Assembly (NCBI GenBank): GCA_033584155.1 | Contig: CP138355.1 | Coordinates: 3,915,826-3,979,825 of the forward strand | DNA length: 64,000 bases | Source of the DNA: Candidatus Electrothrix scaldis | GTDB taxonomy: Bacteria; Desulfobacterota; Desulfobulbia; Desulfobulbales; Desulfobulbaceae | Reading direction: 5' to 3' | In this document: in pieces, positions 15,770 through 23,534 of the stretch | Layout of the letters: every line of letters begins with the position of its first letter | Position numbering within the stretch: position 1 is the stretch's first letter | Translations under genes and position numbers: made by a program | Notes under the pieces: model-generated | What the model was told of the DNA's origin: nothing | Seen by the model: the letters and a program-made list of their open reading frames with translations, nothing else | The model's database searches: none

Positions 15770-16153
15770 TCATGTCCAATTGATTACTGTCAAGTCATCA
15801 GCCATCTTGCTGAATCCACGGTCAGCCGTGACCAACGCTGCGTCCTTCTGTATCGCCATTGCCGCGATGACGGCATCAGGAAGCTTCAGCCGATATTGCT
15901 GCCGAACAGCGATGATCTGTTCTGTCAATGCAGTATCATCAGCGGCCAGCCCTACCACCTCCACCCGCTGAAGGAATTGTTGAAAGAGCTGGCGATCAGA
16001 TTCAGTCAACCCGGAAAAGACAAGGAATTCGATCCGGCTGATGACTGAAATGCCGATCCATTCAGCTTGCCGCAGGTGCTGAACAAGTCGGACATCGCCT
16101 TGCAGCAGAGCGACAACCGCATTGGTATCCAGCAGGAGGCGTTCACCACTCAT
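15770..16153 (-). CDS. vapC: VapC-type PIN ribonuclease toxin
   Basis: A 127-residue PIN-domain protein starting at the ATG that overlaps the antitoxin stop by 11 bases (ATGAGTGGTGA). The acidic metal-binding residues are present: Asp in 'LLLDTNAVVALL', Glu in 'SRIEFLVF', Asp in 'KLPDAVIAAMA' and Asp in 'LVTADRGF'. VapC toxins cleave tRNA or rRNA unless bound by their antitoxin. All catalytic positions look intact, so this locus may be active. Repeat A lies just downstream. Confidence 0.85.
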   Translation of the reverse strand: MSGERLLLDTNAVVALLQGDVRLVQHLRQAEWIGISVISRIEFLVFSGLTESDRQLFQQFLQRVEVVGLAADDTALTEQIIAVRQQYRLKLPDAVIAAMAIQKDAALVTADRGFSKMADDLTVINWT

Positions 16154-16358
16154 CCCGCAACCCCCTCTGCACGGCCACGGCATCTCCTTTCCACGACAGC
16201 TGTCCGGCAAGATCAGAGAAATCATAGTGCCGATCAGAAGCAGCGACAGGATGCAGCACCAGCACAGCCTGCACCTTGCCCGGGGACAAGCGAGTGGGAA
16301 TGTCGATGTGCAGTCGGCCTGTCTCGTTGACTGTGGTTGTCAGCTTAACAATTTCCAT
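16143..16358 (-). CDS. Antitoxin of the VapC locus
   Basis: A 71-residue protein directly upstream of and overlapping vapC. Its strand-rich N-terminus ('IVKLTTTVNETGRLHIDIP') and short C-terminal tail ending 'LRDEW' fit small antitoxins of the DUF2281/VapB-like kind, though the exact family is uncertain. An AAGGAG motif lies about 9 bases before the ATG. The C-terminal part probably wraps the toxin active site. Autoregulation of the pair is typical of the class. Confidence 0.7.
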   Translation of the reverse strand: MEIVKLTTTVNETGRLHIDIPTRLSPGKVQAVLVLHPVAASDRHYDFSDLAGQLSWKGDAVAVQRGLRDEW

Positions 16359-16496
16359 AATACAACTCCTTGGAAAGGGGATTCAATTACCAATGGGAGG
16401 CTTCTTTACGTATTGTACACGGAAACAGGGAAGAGAACAACTCTTGCCCCCGGTCAAGCCAGCAAGCAAAACCCACATCCGTAATAATCCCGGCTA

Positions 16497-16640
16497 CCCC
16501 TTGAGAACAGCCCTTATCCCCCTATGACGAAAGACCATCCCCAAGGGGCGCAAGGCAATCTCCCTATGACGCAACATAATCCCCCTGGGGGCGAAGGGTA
16601 ATCTCCTTCCCAAGCAGATGGGGGAAACCCCGCAGGCGGG
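16497..16640. repeat. Island repeat B
   Basis: Three unit heads in tandem, here as CTATGACGAAAG, CTATGACGCAAC and an inner CCCCCTGGGGG palindrome, ending with ACCCCGCAGGCGGGAATG. The gap 16359-16785 holds this block and no convincing gene. Confidence 0.7.
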
Positions 16641-16785
16641 AATGCAGGATAAATACAAGAAATCGTCCTTTTTTGTCGCTTTCGGTCCGTATTGCAAGGT
16701 ACTCTTGCTTTTCCTTTCTATTCGATATATGATAAATATCAATAGAATTTTTCGTCGAGTTGAACTTTTGTGTTCGGAGAACGCC

Positions 16786-17031
16786 ATGAATGCGGCCTTG
16801 AAACCGATTATTAAGAATATCCGCCTGTTTTCTTTGTCAGATCAATTAGAGCTGATCAGCGAACTGACCCGCTCGCTTTCCCGCTCTTACCCGGAGCAAC
16901 GTAACAGCACTGCAACAGTTCCATCTCATTATCATGAATGGTTTGAAAAGATCATTCGTCTGAATCCGGCGGAAATATCTGCGGAAACGCTAAACCGCAG
17001 AATAGAGCAAGAAAGGGAATCTTGGGATTAG
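16786..17031 (+). CDS. Antitoxin-like protein of a broken VapC locus
   Basis: An 81-residue helical protein starting at the ATG at 16786 ('MNAALKPIIKNIRLFSLSDQ'). Its C-terminus 'LNRRIEQERESWD' is charged, as in antitoxin tails. It stops four bases before the ATG of the disrupted PIN-domain gene. The family is not recognised. The role is inferred from position immediately upstream of a vapC-like gene on the same strand. Confidence 0.55.
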   Translation: MNAALKPIIKNIRLFSLSDQLELISELTRSLSRSYPEQRNSTATVPSHYHEWFEKIIRLNPAEISAETLNRRIEQERESWD

Positions 17032-17034
17032 ATT

Positions 17035-17445
17035 ATGGCGTTTATTTAAGCGGATAGCTGTATCATTATTTATTTGCTGGAAGGTGATTTCAGTCGGAGA
17101 GAGCGAATTGCGGAATATCTGTTGCGTTCTGATGATGCACCGAACAGGATCGCTTTCTCTGATCTGACCCGCATGGAATGCCTGATTCATCCTGTTCGTG
17201 AAGGGAATACGCAGTTGCGTTCTGCTTATGAGGAGTTTTTCAACGGCCCTTGCTCTGATTATATTCCGTTGACTTCCGAGATATTTGACAAGGCGACAGA
17301 GCTTCGTGCTGAATATAGCCTCAAAACACCGGATGCAATTAATCTTGCCGCAGCACTGGTCAGTGGATGTGATGTATTTCTGACCAATGATCTTCGCCTG
17401 AACAGAGTTGATGTCGAAATTTCCCTTGAAGTGCTTCCATTCTGA
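17035..17445 (+). pseudogene. vapC-like PIN-domain gene with stop at codon 5
   Basis: From the ATG at 17035 the frame reads M-A-F-I, then TAA at 17047-17049, then continues openly with 'ADSCIIIYLLEGDF' to 17445. The region after the stop has the PIN pattern: Asp in 'ADSCIIIYL', Glu in 'TRMECLIHP', Asp in 'KTPDAINLAAA' and Asp in 'FLTNDLRLN'. A single base change (for example TTA to TAA) would explain the stop. Translation could restart at TTG 17074, but that product would lack the first catalytic Asp. The toxin is therefore probably dead. Confidence 0.8.
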
Positions 17446-17486
17446 CTCTTCCCCCACATATCCGTAATAACCCCAGCTCCGCCCTC

Positions 17487-17560
17487 CTTGGGGACAGCCC
17501 TCATCCCCCTGTGACGCAGGATAATCCCCTTGGGGAAGGGGCGCACTCCGCAGGCGGAAA
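17487..17560. repeat. Island repeat C
   Basis: A short block: CCTTGGGGACAGCCCTCATC, a GTGACGCAGGAT head and a CCCCTTGGGG palindrome, then CGCAGGCGGAAATG. It separates the broken vapC from the yefM-yoeB locus. Confidence 0.75.
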
Positions 17561-17664
17561 TGCAAGGCGGGCGACAAAGTCCGTCCCCTTTTTTTATGCT
17601 GCTTGCTTTTCCATTTCACACGCTATACAATAAGTATTAATAGATTTTATAACGAGGAAAGATA

Positions 17665-17868
17665 ATGGAACAGGTTCAGTATATTTCAAATGCAAACAGC
17701 AAAGTTACAGGGGTTATCGTTCCGATAGAGCTGTGGCGGGAGATTGAGTCGGAGCGGGAAACCGCCCGGCTGTTGCGGAGCGAAACCATGAAACGTCGGT
17801 TGCTGGAAGCAAAAAATCGCAAAGAAGGAATTCCTCTTAACGATGTCTGCACACAGCTTGGAATTTGA
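17665..17868 (+). CDS. YefM/Phd-like antitoxin
   Basis: A 67-residue antitoxin: a strand-rich start ('VQYISNANSKVTGVIVPIEL') followed by a long charged helix ('WREIESERETARLLRSETMKR'). This matches the general YefM/Phd/RelB layout. A GAGGAAAG ribosome site precedes the ATG. It overlaps the YoeB-type toxin start by 26 bases, the usual coupling in these loci. The partner toxin is interrupted, so this antitoxin may now be free-standing. Confidence 0.75.
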   Translation: MEQVQYISNANSKVTGVIVPIELWREIESERETARLLRSETMKRRLLEAKNRKEGIPLNDVCTQLGI

Positions 17869-18097
17869 TCCGTCAGCGTTTGACGATCTGGCGTGGTGGA
17901 TTGAAAAGGATCGGAAAAAAGCCCTGCGGATCATGAAGCTGGTCAAAGAGGTTCAGAGGACTCCTTTCCAAGGAACCGGCAAGCCGGAACCGCTGAAACA
18001 TGAGCTGTCCGGTTGCTGGTCGCGCCGGATTGACAAAGAGCATCGTCTGGTTTACGAGGTGCTGGAGGATAAGATCAGAATCCTTGCCTGCCGCTAC

Positions 18098-19959
18098 GGC
18101 ATGCTTCATATACCCCCAAAAGTAGTTGACACTTTTTTTGAATACAGCATGGCGAAGGCGTACCAATGCATTACACCGCTGGAGCTTTCGCAGAGTGGGC
18201 TAACGGTTTCTTAGCTGAAAATCAGAAACCGTTGAGGTATTGAGGTATAATTTCAGGCTGCTGCTGAGAAAAATTGAGGATCTTTCTCCTCAAGCAAATC
18301 AAACAGCAGCTCCGTCCAGTCCTTATCCTGTTTTTTGCCTGTCAGAATCTCCATCGGGGTTTTATTAGCGCGTTTTCCTGCACGGTACCGTCTGTTATTA
18401 TGATAAAAAGCGATCAAGTTGAGCATATTCTGATTGACCTGTCCCCGTGAAGTGTTCAGGTACGGACGAATAATGGAGTTGATACACTCCACCATAGCCG
18501 AACTCTGCACAATCGCATCCAACTCGCTGTATACACGCTCTTTGATAATCTCGAATTTTTCCTGAAGATACCCTTCGGCAAATTCAAGACACCTTTGCTC
18601 TCTGTCCGCGCATTTTTTACGGCGGTCCGTCTTTTTTGATTTGATTACAGCCTTATGATGTTGCCATGCTAAACAGAGCGATGACAGGGCGTTCTGGTCA
18701 ATCGCCAGCTTATCAAGCCCTTCTCGTATCTCGCGGGCGACATCGAAATAATTGAGCAGGGTCGGCATGATGCGCCTTATTTTGTTAACGGCATCGTTAA
18801 TTTTTTCGTGACCAAGGGATGTTATCATCTCAAGAGCCGCCTGAATATTCTCCTCTGCCTGATGACGATTTCTTAACTCCCCGTTATGGCGAAAAGGCTT
18901 CATCTCATTAAGAATACAGCCATAGAGATAGGAGAAACTGTCATAAAGCTCCATAGCCTTTTCTGCCTTGTCACACGCTTGTTCATACTTCCCGGTTCGC
19001 TTGCTGACAACGTCTTCCGATTTCGCGGAAAGGATTTTTTCTTTACGATCATATTCATAAGCGATTGCTTTGTAAGCTGATTCTTCCAGACGCTCTAAAC
19101 GCCCTCCGAGTCGATAGGCAACAGCATGAAATGTATCCGGCTGCCTCATGGCACCTGTAAAAAGATTCTTGTGGGCTGAACAGAGTCCGGAACCTTCGTC
19201 GGTAACATAATAAATTGCTTCAAATCCGTTTTTTTTAAGACATAGCCAATGCTTGCTCCATTCTTCGGCACGCCGTTTATCGACCAGTTCGATTTTTAAA
19301 ATTGCGGAACTGATTGGATCGACAGTGATTAAGATAGGGATGTTGCCGGAAAAAATCTCATCGCTCAAAAAGACAAGCCGTACATTGTCTTCAGTCATGA
19401 GTCCAGACGGAACAAGTGAGCCGATATGATTTAAATACGTACTTACAGTGCCTTGTCCGGAGAAGCGGTGGTTGAGACGCTTCATTATTGTCGAAATTGC
19501 TCCTACGCTGCATTTACCTTCAAGTCGCAACACGATCATCAGCTCAACATATTCTCTTTTGTTCTCAATTTCAATCTGTTGGGGGGGCTCTCCAAGTGCA
19601 AGTTCAACAACTTCTTCAAAAACCGCCAAGGTGTTATAAATAAACGTCCTGGAAATATTGTGATATTTGGCTAAAGCGGATATCATACCCCAATGCCCGA
19701 AAATCTTTGCGCAAAGTGCCTCGTAAGCAATTTGAAGGCGATCAAAAGTCGTTAAATCAGGGCGGCGAAGAAATTTGTTGCCGAAAATATTGTTCGTGTG
19801 ATCAAGTGCGGGCACTGCTGGTGTAAGAGGAAACATAAAGCGATCTTGGTTTTAATTAGGCTGAAGATTATCTGCCGTCATCATAGCTAAACCAAGCAGG
19901 TTGTCGCAACGTTATGAGTAACTTTCTGGAAAAGTGTCAACCGGGATATGAAGCATGCC
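18098..19959 (-). mobile_element. 1,862-bp insertion sequence in yoeB
   Basis: Perfect 14-bp terminal inverted repeats: GGCATGCTTCATAT at 18098-18111 and its complement at 19946-19959. A second inner inverted pair, GTTGACACTTTT, lies at 18125-18136 and 19930-19941. The target duplication is the 8-bp GCCGCTAC at 18090-18097 and 19960-19967. It carries a single transposase gene on the minus strand. The family was not assigned; an 8-bp duplication is known in several IS families. Confidence 0.92.
18253..19836 (-). CDS. DDE transposase of the yoeB insertion
   Basis: A 527-residue transposase filling the element. An N-terminal helix-turn-helix region ('ALAKYHNISRTFIYNTLAVF', residues about 55-75) precedes a DDE core. 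The core has Asp in 'LITVDPISSAILKIEL', Asp/Glu in 'YYVTDEGSGLCSAHK', and a late Glu in 'SAMVECINSIIRPYLN' followed by 'LNLIAFYHNNRRY'. The central 'YSYLYGC' and charged coiled-coil section separate the last two. The frame is intact and of full apparent length, so the element may still be mobile. Confidence 0.85.
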   Translation of the reverse strand: MFPLTPAVPALDHTNNIFGNKFLRRPDLTTFDRLQIAYEALCAKIFGHWGMISALAKYHNISRTFIYNTLAVFEEVVELALGEPPQQIEIENKREYVELMIVLRLEGKCSVGAISTIMKRLNHRFSGQGTVSTYLNHIGSLVPSGLMTEDNVRLVFLSDEIFSGNIPILITVDPISSAILKIELVDKRRAEEWSKHWLCLKKNGFEAIYYVTDEGSGLCSAHKNLFTGAMRQPDTFHAVAYRLGGRLERLEESAYKAIAYEYDRKEKILSAKSEDVVSKRTGKYEQACDKAEKAMELYDSFSYLYGCILNEMKPFRHNGELRNRHQAEENIQAALEMITSLGHEKINDAVNKIRRIMPTLLNYFDVAREIREGLDKLAIDQNALSSLCLAWQHHKAVIKSKKTDRRKKCADREQRCLEFAEGYLQEKFEIIKERVYSELDAIVQSSAMVECINSIIRPYLNTSRGQVNQNMLNLIAFYHNNRRYRAGKRANKTPMEILTGKKQDKDWTELLFDLLEEKDPQFFSAAA

Positions 19960-20039
19960 GCCGCTACCACTATTAACCTCTCTTAACCGCAGTCCTTCTC
20001 TTCGCAAAACCCACATCCGTAATAACCCCAGCTCCGCCC

Positions 20040-20140
20040 TCCTTGGGACCAGCCCTTACCCCTCTGTGACGCAGGATATCCCTTGGGTATAAGGCTTTTC
20101 GGGGGAAGGGACGCATCGCAGGGTGGGGACACTTAGGGGA
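20040..20140. repeat. Island repeat D
   Basis: A divergent block beginning CCTTGGGACCAGCCCTTACC, with one GTGACGCAGGAT head and a TTCGGGGGAAGGG tail. It fills most of the gap between the rescued yoeB end and higA. Confidence 0.65.
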
Positions 20141-20152
20141 AGCAATGGCACC

Positions 20153-20476
20153 TCAGCCCATCGCAGAAGCACTTGCCGACATTCGGGCCGGGATAATCAT
20201 CCGTTCAATTTCAGACCAAATTTTTCGTTTCATCATCCGCAGATCATATTCTGTCTGTAAATTCAGCCAGAATTTTGCGTCAACGCCGAAGTAACACTGC
20301 AACCGCAAGGCGGTGTCCGCAGTCACGGCTCTTTTCCCGTTGACGATTTCGCTGATTCTGTTGGGGGGAACCGAAAGGATTCTGGCCAGTTTATTAATGC
20401 TCAGGCCCATCGGTTCCATGAAATCTTCGCGCAGGATTTCACCCGGTGTGATCGGATCAAGCTGTGTGTCACTCAT
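20153..20476 (-). CDS. higA: HigA-family antitoxin, locus 1
   Basis: A 107-residue XRE-type helix-turn-helix antitoxin. It has 'ITPGEILREDFMEPMGLSIN' and 'LARILSVPPNRISEIVNGKR', then 'TALRLQCYFGVDAKFWLNLQ', the complete HigA/VapI pattern. The protein binds its own promoter and the HigB toxin. It follows higB by 9 bases in the toxin-first order typical of higBA. Confidence 0.92.
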   Translation of the reverse strand: MSDTQLDPITPGEILREDFMEPMGLSINKLARILSVPPNRISEIVNGKRAVTADTALRLQCYFGVDAKFWLNLQTEYDLRMMKRKIWSEIERMIIPARMSASASAMG

Positions 20477-20485
20477 AATTGCACC

Positions 20486-20764
20486 TCAATGATAATCGAC
20501 AATTTCAACGCGGTACGCATTGCCTTCATGCCACTCGAAACAAACGCGCCACTGATTGTTCACCCTGATGGCGTATTGCCCTTTTCTGTCACCCTGCAAG
20601 GCATGGAATCTGTTGCCGGGGTTGAGCATCAGGGCTTCAAGATCCGGTGCGGCATGAAGAACCATAAGTCGTTTTCTTGCCTGCCGTTCAAAGGCTTGAA
20701 AACGGCGGACACGACGGTCGTTGAACAGTTTTTCCGTATCTCGGCAGGCAAATGATTTAATCAT
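20486..20764 (-). CDS. higB: HigB-family toxin, locus 1
   Basis: A 92-residue RelE-superfamily toxin. It has 'KSFACRDTEKLFNDRRVRRF', 'LNPGNRFHALQGDRKGQYAI' and 'NNQWRVCFEWHEG...VEIVDYH', with the usual basic core and a C-terminal D-Y-H. HigB cleaves mRNA on translating ribosomes. Both genes of this locus look complete. Confidence 0.92.
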   Translation of the reverse strand: MIKSFACRDTEKLFNDRRVRRFQAFERQARKRLMVLHAAPDLEALMLNPGNRFHALQGDRKGQYAIRVNNQWRVCFEWHEGNAYRVEIVDYH

Positions 20765-20856
20765 GCCTTATGGTATTACGCACGAAGTGTTATGTCAAGC
20801 GTAATAGAGAGAGGGGAAGGCTATCAAACGGAACAATGGGAAGAAGAGTTGCGGCA

Positions 20857-20975
20857 ATCCCCTTGTGACGCAAGCTCATCCCCAAGGGGCGCGGGATAAT
20901 CCCCTTGGGGAAAGGGCTTCGGGGGAAGGGCGTGCATCACGTAGGGTGGTGTGGCAAGCGGGAATGTGGGGTGCT
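20857..20975. repeat. Island repeat E
   Basis: Two unit heads, inner palindromes in both orientations (CCCCAAGGGG and CCCCTTGGGG), a CTTCGGGGGAAGGG tail, then CGTGCATCACGTAGGGTGG and GGCAAGCGGGAATG. The block lies between higB locus 1 and vapC locus 2. Confidence 0.8.
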
Positions 20976-20991
20976 TCGGGTGAAGCCAACA

Positions 20992-21393
20992 TCAAGGGTA
21001 TTGAAAAAGTTTCAACCCTTCAACCTGATTGAAATGTTTATCCATTGTGTAAATCGGCAAACCATGTTGGAGGGCAACCGAAGCAATCCAAATATCATTG
21101 GTCGGAATCGGCGTACCTTTTTTCCTGAGACTGCACAGCACAGAGCTGTAATGCTCGGCTGTATTCTCATCCACAGCATACACCGTCACTCGTGGTGAAT
21201 TGAGAAAAACAGACAGCTCCTGCCGGTTCTTCTCCTCCCTGTTTCCAGACTTGAAACCGGAAAGCAACTCGCCGACCGATATTGAGGAAAAACCGATATG
21301 CGGAACCCTGCGCAGGGCGGCAACAACCTCCTGATTTCCCCGCATGGCTTCCGAGTAAATATTGGTGTCGATCAGTATGCCGTTCACTGCCAA
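20992..21393 (-). CDS. vapC: VapC/FitB-type PIN toxin, locus 2
   Basis: A 133-residue PIN ribonuclease. Metal-binding residues are visible: Asp in 'ILIDTNIYSEAM', Glu in 'SVGELLSGF', Asp in 'TNDIWIASVAL' and Asp in 'YTMDKHFNQVEGL'. The ATG overlaps the antitoxin stop by 10 bases, giving translational coupling. All catalytic positions are kept. Confidence 0.88.
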   Translation of the reverse strand: MAVNGILIDTNIYSEAMRGNQEVVAALRRVPHIGFSSISVGELLSGFKSGNREEKNRQELSVFLNSPRVTVYAVDENTAEHYSSVLCSLRKKGTPIPTNDIWIASVALQHGLPIYTMDKHFNQVEGLKLFQYP

Positions 21394-21644
21394 AGCTCAG
21401 GGTCGATCCGTCTTTCCGTATTGATCCCGCCCTGAACAGCGGTAAACTCCTCTTCCGACCATGACCCGAAAAGGCCGTCAAGGTCGGTATACTCTTGAGC
21501 GGATTTCTTTTCCTGTTCAAGCCCTACATGTTTTTTCAGGGCATCAAGAACAAACTGATTCAGACTCTTTCGGGCTTTCTTCGCCTGCTGCCGGAGCTGC
21601 ACAGCAAGCCGTTCGTCAATCCCCTGTATTGAAAGTGATCTCAT
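21384..21644 (-). CDS. Ribbon-helix-helix antitoxin of vapC locus 2
   Basis: An 86-residue antitoxin. The N-terminus 'RSLSIQGIDERLAVQLRQQA' and 'KARKSLNQFVLDALKKHV' form a FitA-like ribbon-helix-helix DNA-binding unit. The acidic, Trp-containing tail probably contacts the toxin. The ATG at 21644 is preferred over the GTG six bases upstream because GAGGTG then lies at good ribosome-site distance. Confidence 0.82.
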   Translation of the reverse strand: MRSLSIQGIDERLAVQLRQQAKKARKSLNQFVLDALKKHVGLEQEKKSAQEYTDLDGLFGSWSEEEFTAVQGGINTERRIDPELWQ

Positions 21645-21732
21645 AAGCACCTCTTCTGCTGAATTTGTATTTTTTAGAGCAACTGTATTTTAAAACATTT
21701 ACAGCACCCAGGCAAGAGGAGGCGTTTTGGCT

Positions 21733-21890
21733 ACCCCCTAGGAACAGCCCTCATCCCCTTGTGACGCAGGATGATTCCCTTGGGGATAGGGCTTCGGGGG
21801 AAGGGCGTGCATCACGCAGGGTGGTGTGGCAGGCGGGAATGCGGGTCGCTTTGGGGAAGCGAAGAATTGCCCAACCTACCCGGCTATTGA
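21733..21890. repeat. Island repeat F
   Basis: One GTGACGCAGGATG head and CTTCGGGGGAAGGG tail, plus the longer end module CATCACGCAGGGTGG, GGCAGGCGGGAATGCGGG and CGCTTTGGGGAAGCG. The end module recurs in repeats E, H and I. Confidence 0.8.
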
Positions 21891-21921
21891 AGCAGACGCC
21901 TTTTCCGGAGCAAACACAAGC

Positions 21922-22149
21922 TCAACGGCCACGATGTCCCCTGACCCGCGCCTTTATATCCTCCCATGTAAGAGAGGTGGCTGGGTTGTTCAGCAAATTT
22001 TCCCGGCGGCGGTTCAGTTCTCTGACCTGCCATTCATGGATCGGCACATCAGATGGTTCAGCGGCAAGATCATCCCAGAGATCTTCCACAAGCTGAAGTT
22101 TTTCCGATGGACTCAGGTTAAAAATGGATTCCATGTTCACAGTCATCAC
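21922..22149 (-). CDS. Orphan addiction-module antitoxin, copy 2
   Basis: A 75-residue near-duplicate of the antitoxin at 15290-15514; about 65 of the shared residues match by eye. The similarity extends into both non-coding flanks: upstream to the GATATAATCAATTCAATC stretch and downstream to AGCTCAACGGCCA. The duplication is therefore about 310 bp. No toxin frame follows; repeat F is there instead. Confidence 0.75.
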   Translation of the reverse strand: MMTVNMESIFNLSPSEKLQLVEDLWDDLAAEPSDVPIHEWQVRELNRRRENLLNNPATSLTWEDIKARVRGHRGR

Positions 22150-22237
22150 CTAATTATTGATCTTGGCGGATTGTCAAAAGTATATTGCTACCTTCTCAGT
22201 ATAATGCGGTTATACGATATAATCAATTCAATCGCAT

Positions 22238-22322
22238 CACCCCGGAAAAAGGGGCGCAGGGCAATCCCCTTCTCCCATCTCCTTTCCGGGCAGATGGGAG
22301 AAACCCCGGAAGCGGGATGACG
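22238..22322. repeat. Island repeat G
   Basis: A short block with CCCCGGAAAAAGGGGCGCAGG and a stem of CTCCCATCT / AGATGGGAG, ending ACCCCGGAAGCGGGATG. It resembles the second half of repeat B. Confidence 0.55.
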
Positions 22323-22352
22323 GATTGTCCCGTTTACCGGGCTGAACAGGCA

Positions 22353-22694
22353 TTACACAGAAGCACTTATCCGCTGATCAATTCCGCTCCGCCTCCCCGC
22401 AACAGGCTGAATCGTATGTAGTGTTTTTTCTTCCGACTTCATCGCAAAATATAAGTCCCAGCGCAACTGAAGATTCATCCAGAAATCGGCGGAGACACCG
22501 AAGAATTTCGCCAGCCGCAAAGCTGTGCTCGGAGTAATGCCACGCTTTCCATTGACGATCTGATTGATCCGTTGATACGGGACATGAATTGCATCAGCAA
22601 GATCACGCTGGGTTATCTCCATCGGTCGCAGAAATTCCTCCAGCAGCATTTCGCCCGGATGCGTCGGCGTTCGGTGTGTGGGTATTCGTATCAT
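22353..22694 (-). CDS. higA: HigA-family antitoxin, locus 2
   Basis: A 113-residue XRE antitoxin with 'THPGEMLLEEFLRPMEIT', 'DLADAIHVPYQRINQIVNGK' and 'TALRLAKFFGVSADFWMNLQ'. The ATG at 22694 gives the family start; a longer frame reads back through higB and is not used. It follows the HigB gene by 13 bases. It is related to, but clearly diverged from, the HigA of locus 1. Confidence 0.92.
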   Translation of the reverse strand: MIRIPTHRTPTHPGEMLLEEFLRPMEITQRDLADAIHVPYQRINQIVNGKRGITPSTALRLAKFFGVSADFWMNLQLRWDLYFAMKSEEKTLHTIQPVAGRRSGIDQRISASV

Positions 22695-22707
22695 TGTAAC
22701 CTCGGGG

Positions 22708-23001
22708 TTAATGGTAATCGGTGATTTCAACATCTGTCGGGCCGTTTTCTGTCCACTTGAAGCAGATGCGAAATTGTTTATTAATGCGGATACTGTGCTG
22801 CCCTTTTCGATCCCCGGCCAGAGCTTCAAGTCTGTTACCCGGTGGCACCCGCAATTCATCAAGCAGTGCTGCGGAATCCAATTGGTCAAGTTTTCTGGAC
22901 GTAATTTTCCATAGGTTTTCCGGGCAGGTGTTTCGTGCGGCCTTGGTTGATTTTCCGTTGAAGATATCCTTGGCGGCTTTGTTTTTAAAAGACTGTATCA
23001 T
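22708..23001 (-). CDS. higB: HigB-family toxin, locus 2
   Basis: A 97-residue RelE-superfamily toxin with 'QSFKNKAAKDIFNGKSTKAA', 'PPGNRLEALAGDRKGQHSIR' and 'NKQFRICFKWTENG...DVEITDYH'. All family landmarks are present, including the basic core and the C-terminal D-Y-H. The first gene of the locus. Confidence 0.92.
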   Translation of the reverse strand: MIQSFKNKAAKDIFNGKSTKAARNTCPENLWKITSRKLDQLDSAALLDELRVPPGNRLEALAGDRKGQHSIRINKQFRICFKWTENGPTDVEITDYH

Positions 23002-23071
23002 GAGTACATAGTAGCACGGTTATCGTGCTATTTCAAGTTGTATCCCCCGCATCGGGAACGACCCCAGCTCC

Positions 23072-23185
23072 ACCCCTTGGGGACACCCCTCATCCCCCTG
23101 TGACGCAGGATGTCCAGGGGGCTTCGGGGGAAGGGCGTGCATCACGTAGGGTGGTGTGGCAAGCGGGAATGCGGGTCGCTTTGGG
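23072..23185. repeat. Island repeat H
   Basis: CCCCTTGGGGACACCCCTC, one GTGACGCAGGAT head, then directly the CTTCGGGGGAAGGG tail and the CATCACGTAGGGTGG / GGCAAGCGGGAATG end module. Compared with F it has lost part of the inner palindrome. Confidence 0.8.
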
Positions 23186-23228
23186 GATCTACCCTTGACA
23201 AATCGTAGCTCGCAGGCTACAAATAGTC

Positions 23229-23534
23229 ATGCTTTATGAAATAGAAACAACGCCCTCTTTTGATAAATGGCTGAAAAAGCTCCGTGACCGCAAGGCGGTT
23301 CTTGCAGTCACCGCTCGTCTTGACCGGGCAAAACTGGGCAACTTCGGCGATGTCGCGCCGGTCGGAAGCGGCATCAGTGAGATGCGGATTTTTGTCGGGC
23401 AGGGCTACCGCCTATATTACGTGATTCGTGAAGGTCGGATAATCCTCCTGCTCTGCGGCGGCAATAAATCGACCCAGGAAAGGGATATAAAAAAGGCAAA
23501 AGAGATGCTTAAACAATCGGGGGAACAATTATGA
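23229..23534 (+). CDS. RelE/ParE-superfamily toxin (TIGR02683 type)
   Basis: A 101-residue 'addiction module killer protein' with 'FDKWLKKLRDRKAVLAVTAR', 'GDVAPVGSGISEMRIFVGQG' and 'YRLYYVIREGRIILLLCGGN...DIKKAKE'. The order is toxin first. The stop overlaps the antitoxin ATG by four bases. The gene appears intact. Confidence 0.9.
   Translation: MLYEIETTPSFDKWLKKLRDRKAVLAVTARLDRAKLGNFGDVAPVGSGISEMRIFVGQGYRLYYVIREGRIILLLCGGNKSTQERDIKKAKEMLKQSGEQL

Larger units (their letters stand above)
17843..19976 (+). pseudogene. YoeB-type toxin gene split by an insertion sequence
   Basis: Codons 1-85 (17843-18097) read a complete Txe/YoeB RNase ending 'RILACRY'. An insertion sequence follows. Right after its duplicated target at 19960-19967 come CAC TAT TAA (19968-19976), giving His-Tyr-stop. 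Removing the element and one target copy restores an 87-residue toxin ending A-C-R-Y-H-Y, the family's invariant end, in which the C-terminal His and Tyr are active-site residues in E. coli YoeB. As it stands the frame runs into the element to 18214 and gains a 38-residue foreign tail, so the toxin should be inactive or weakened. Confidence 0.9.
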
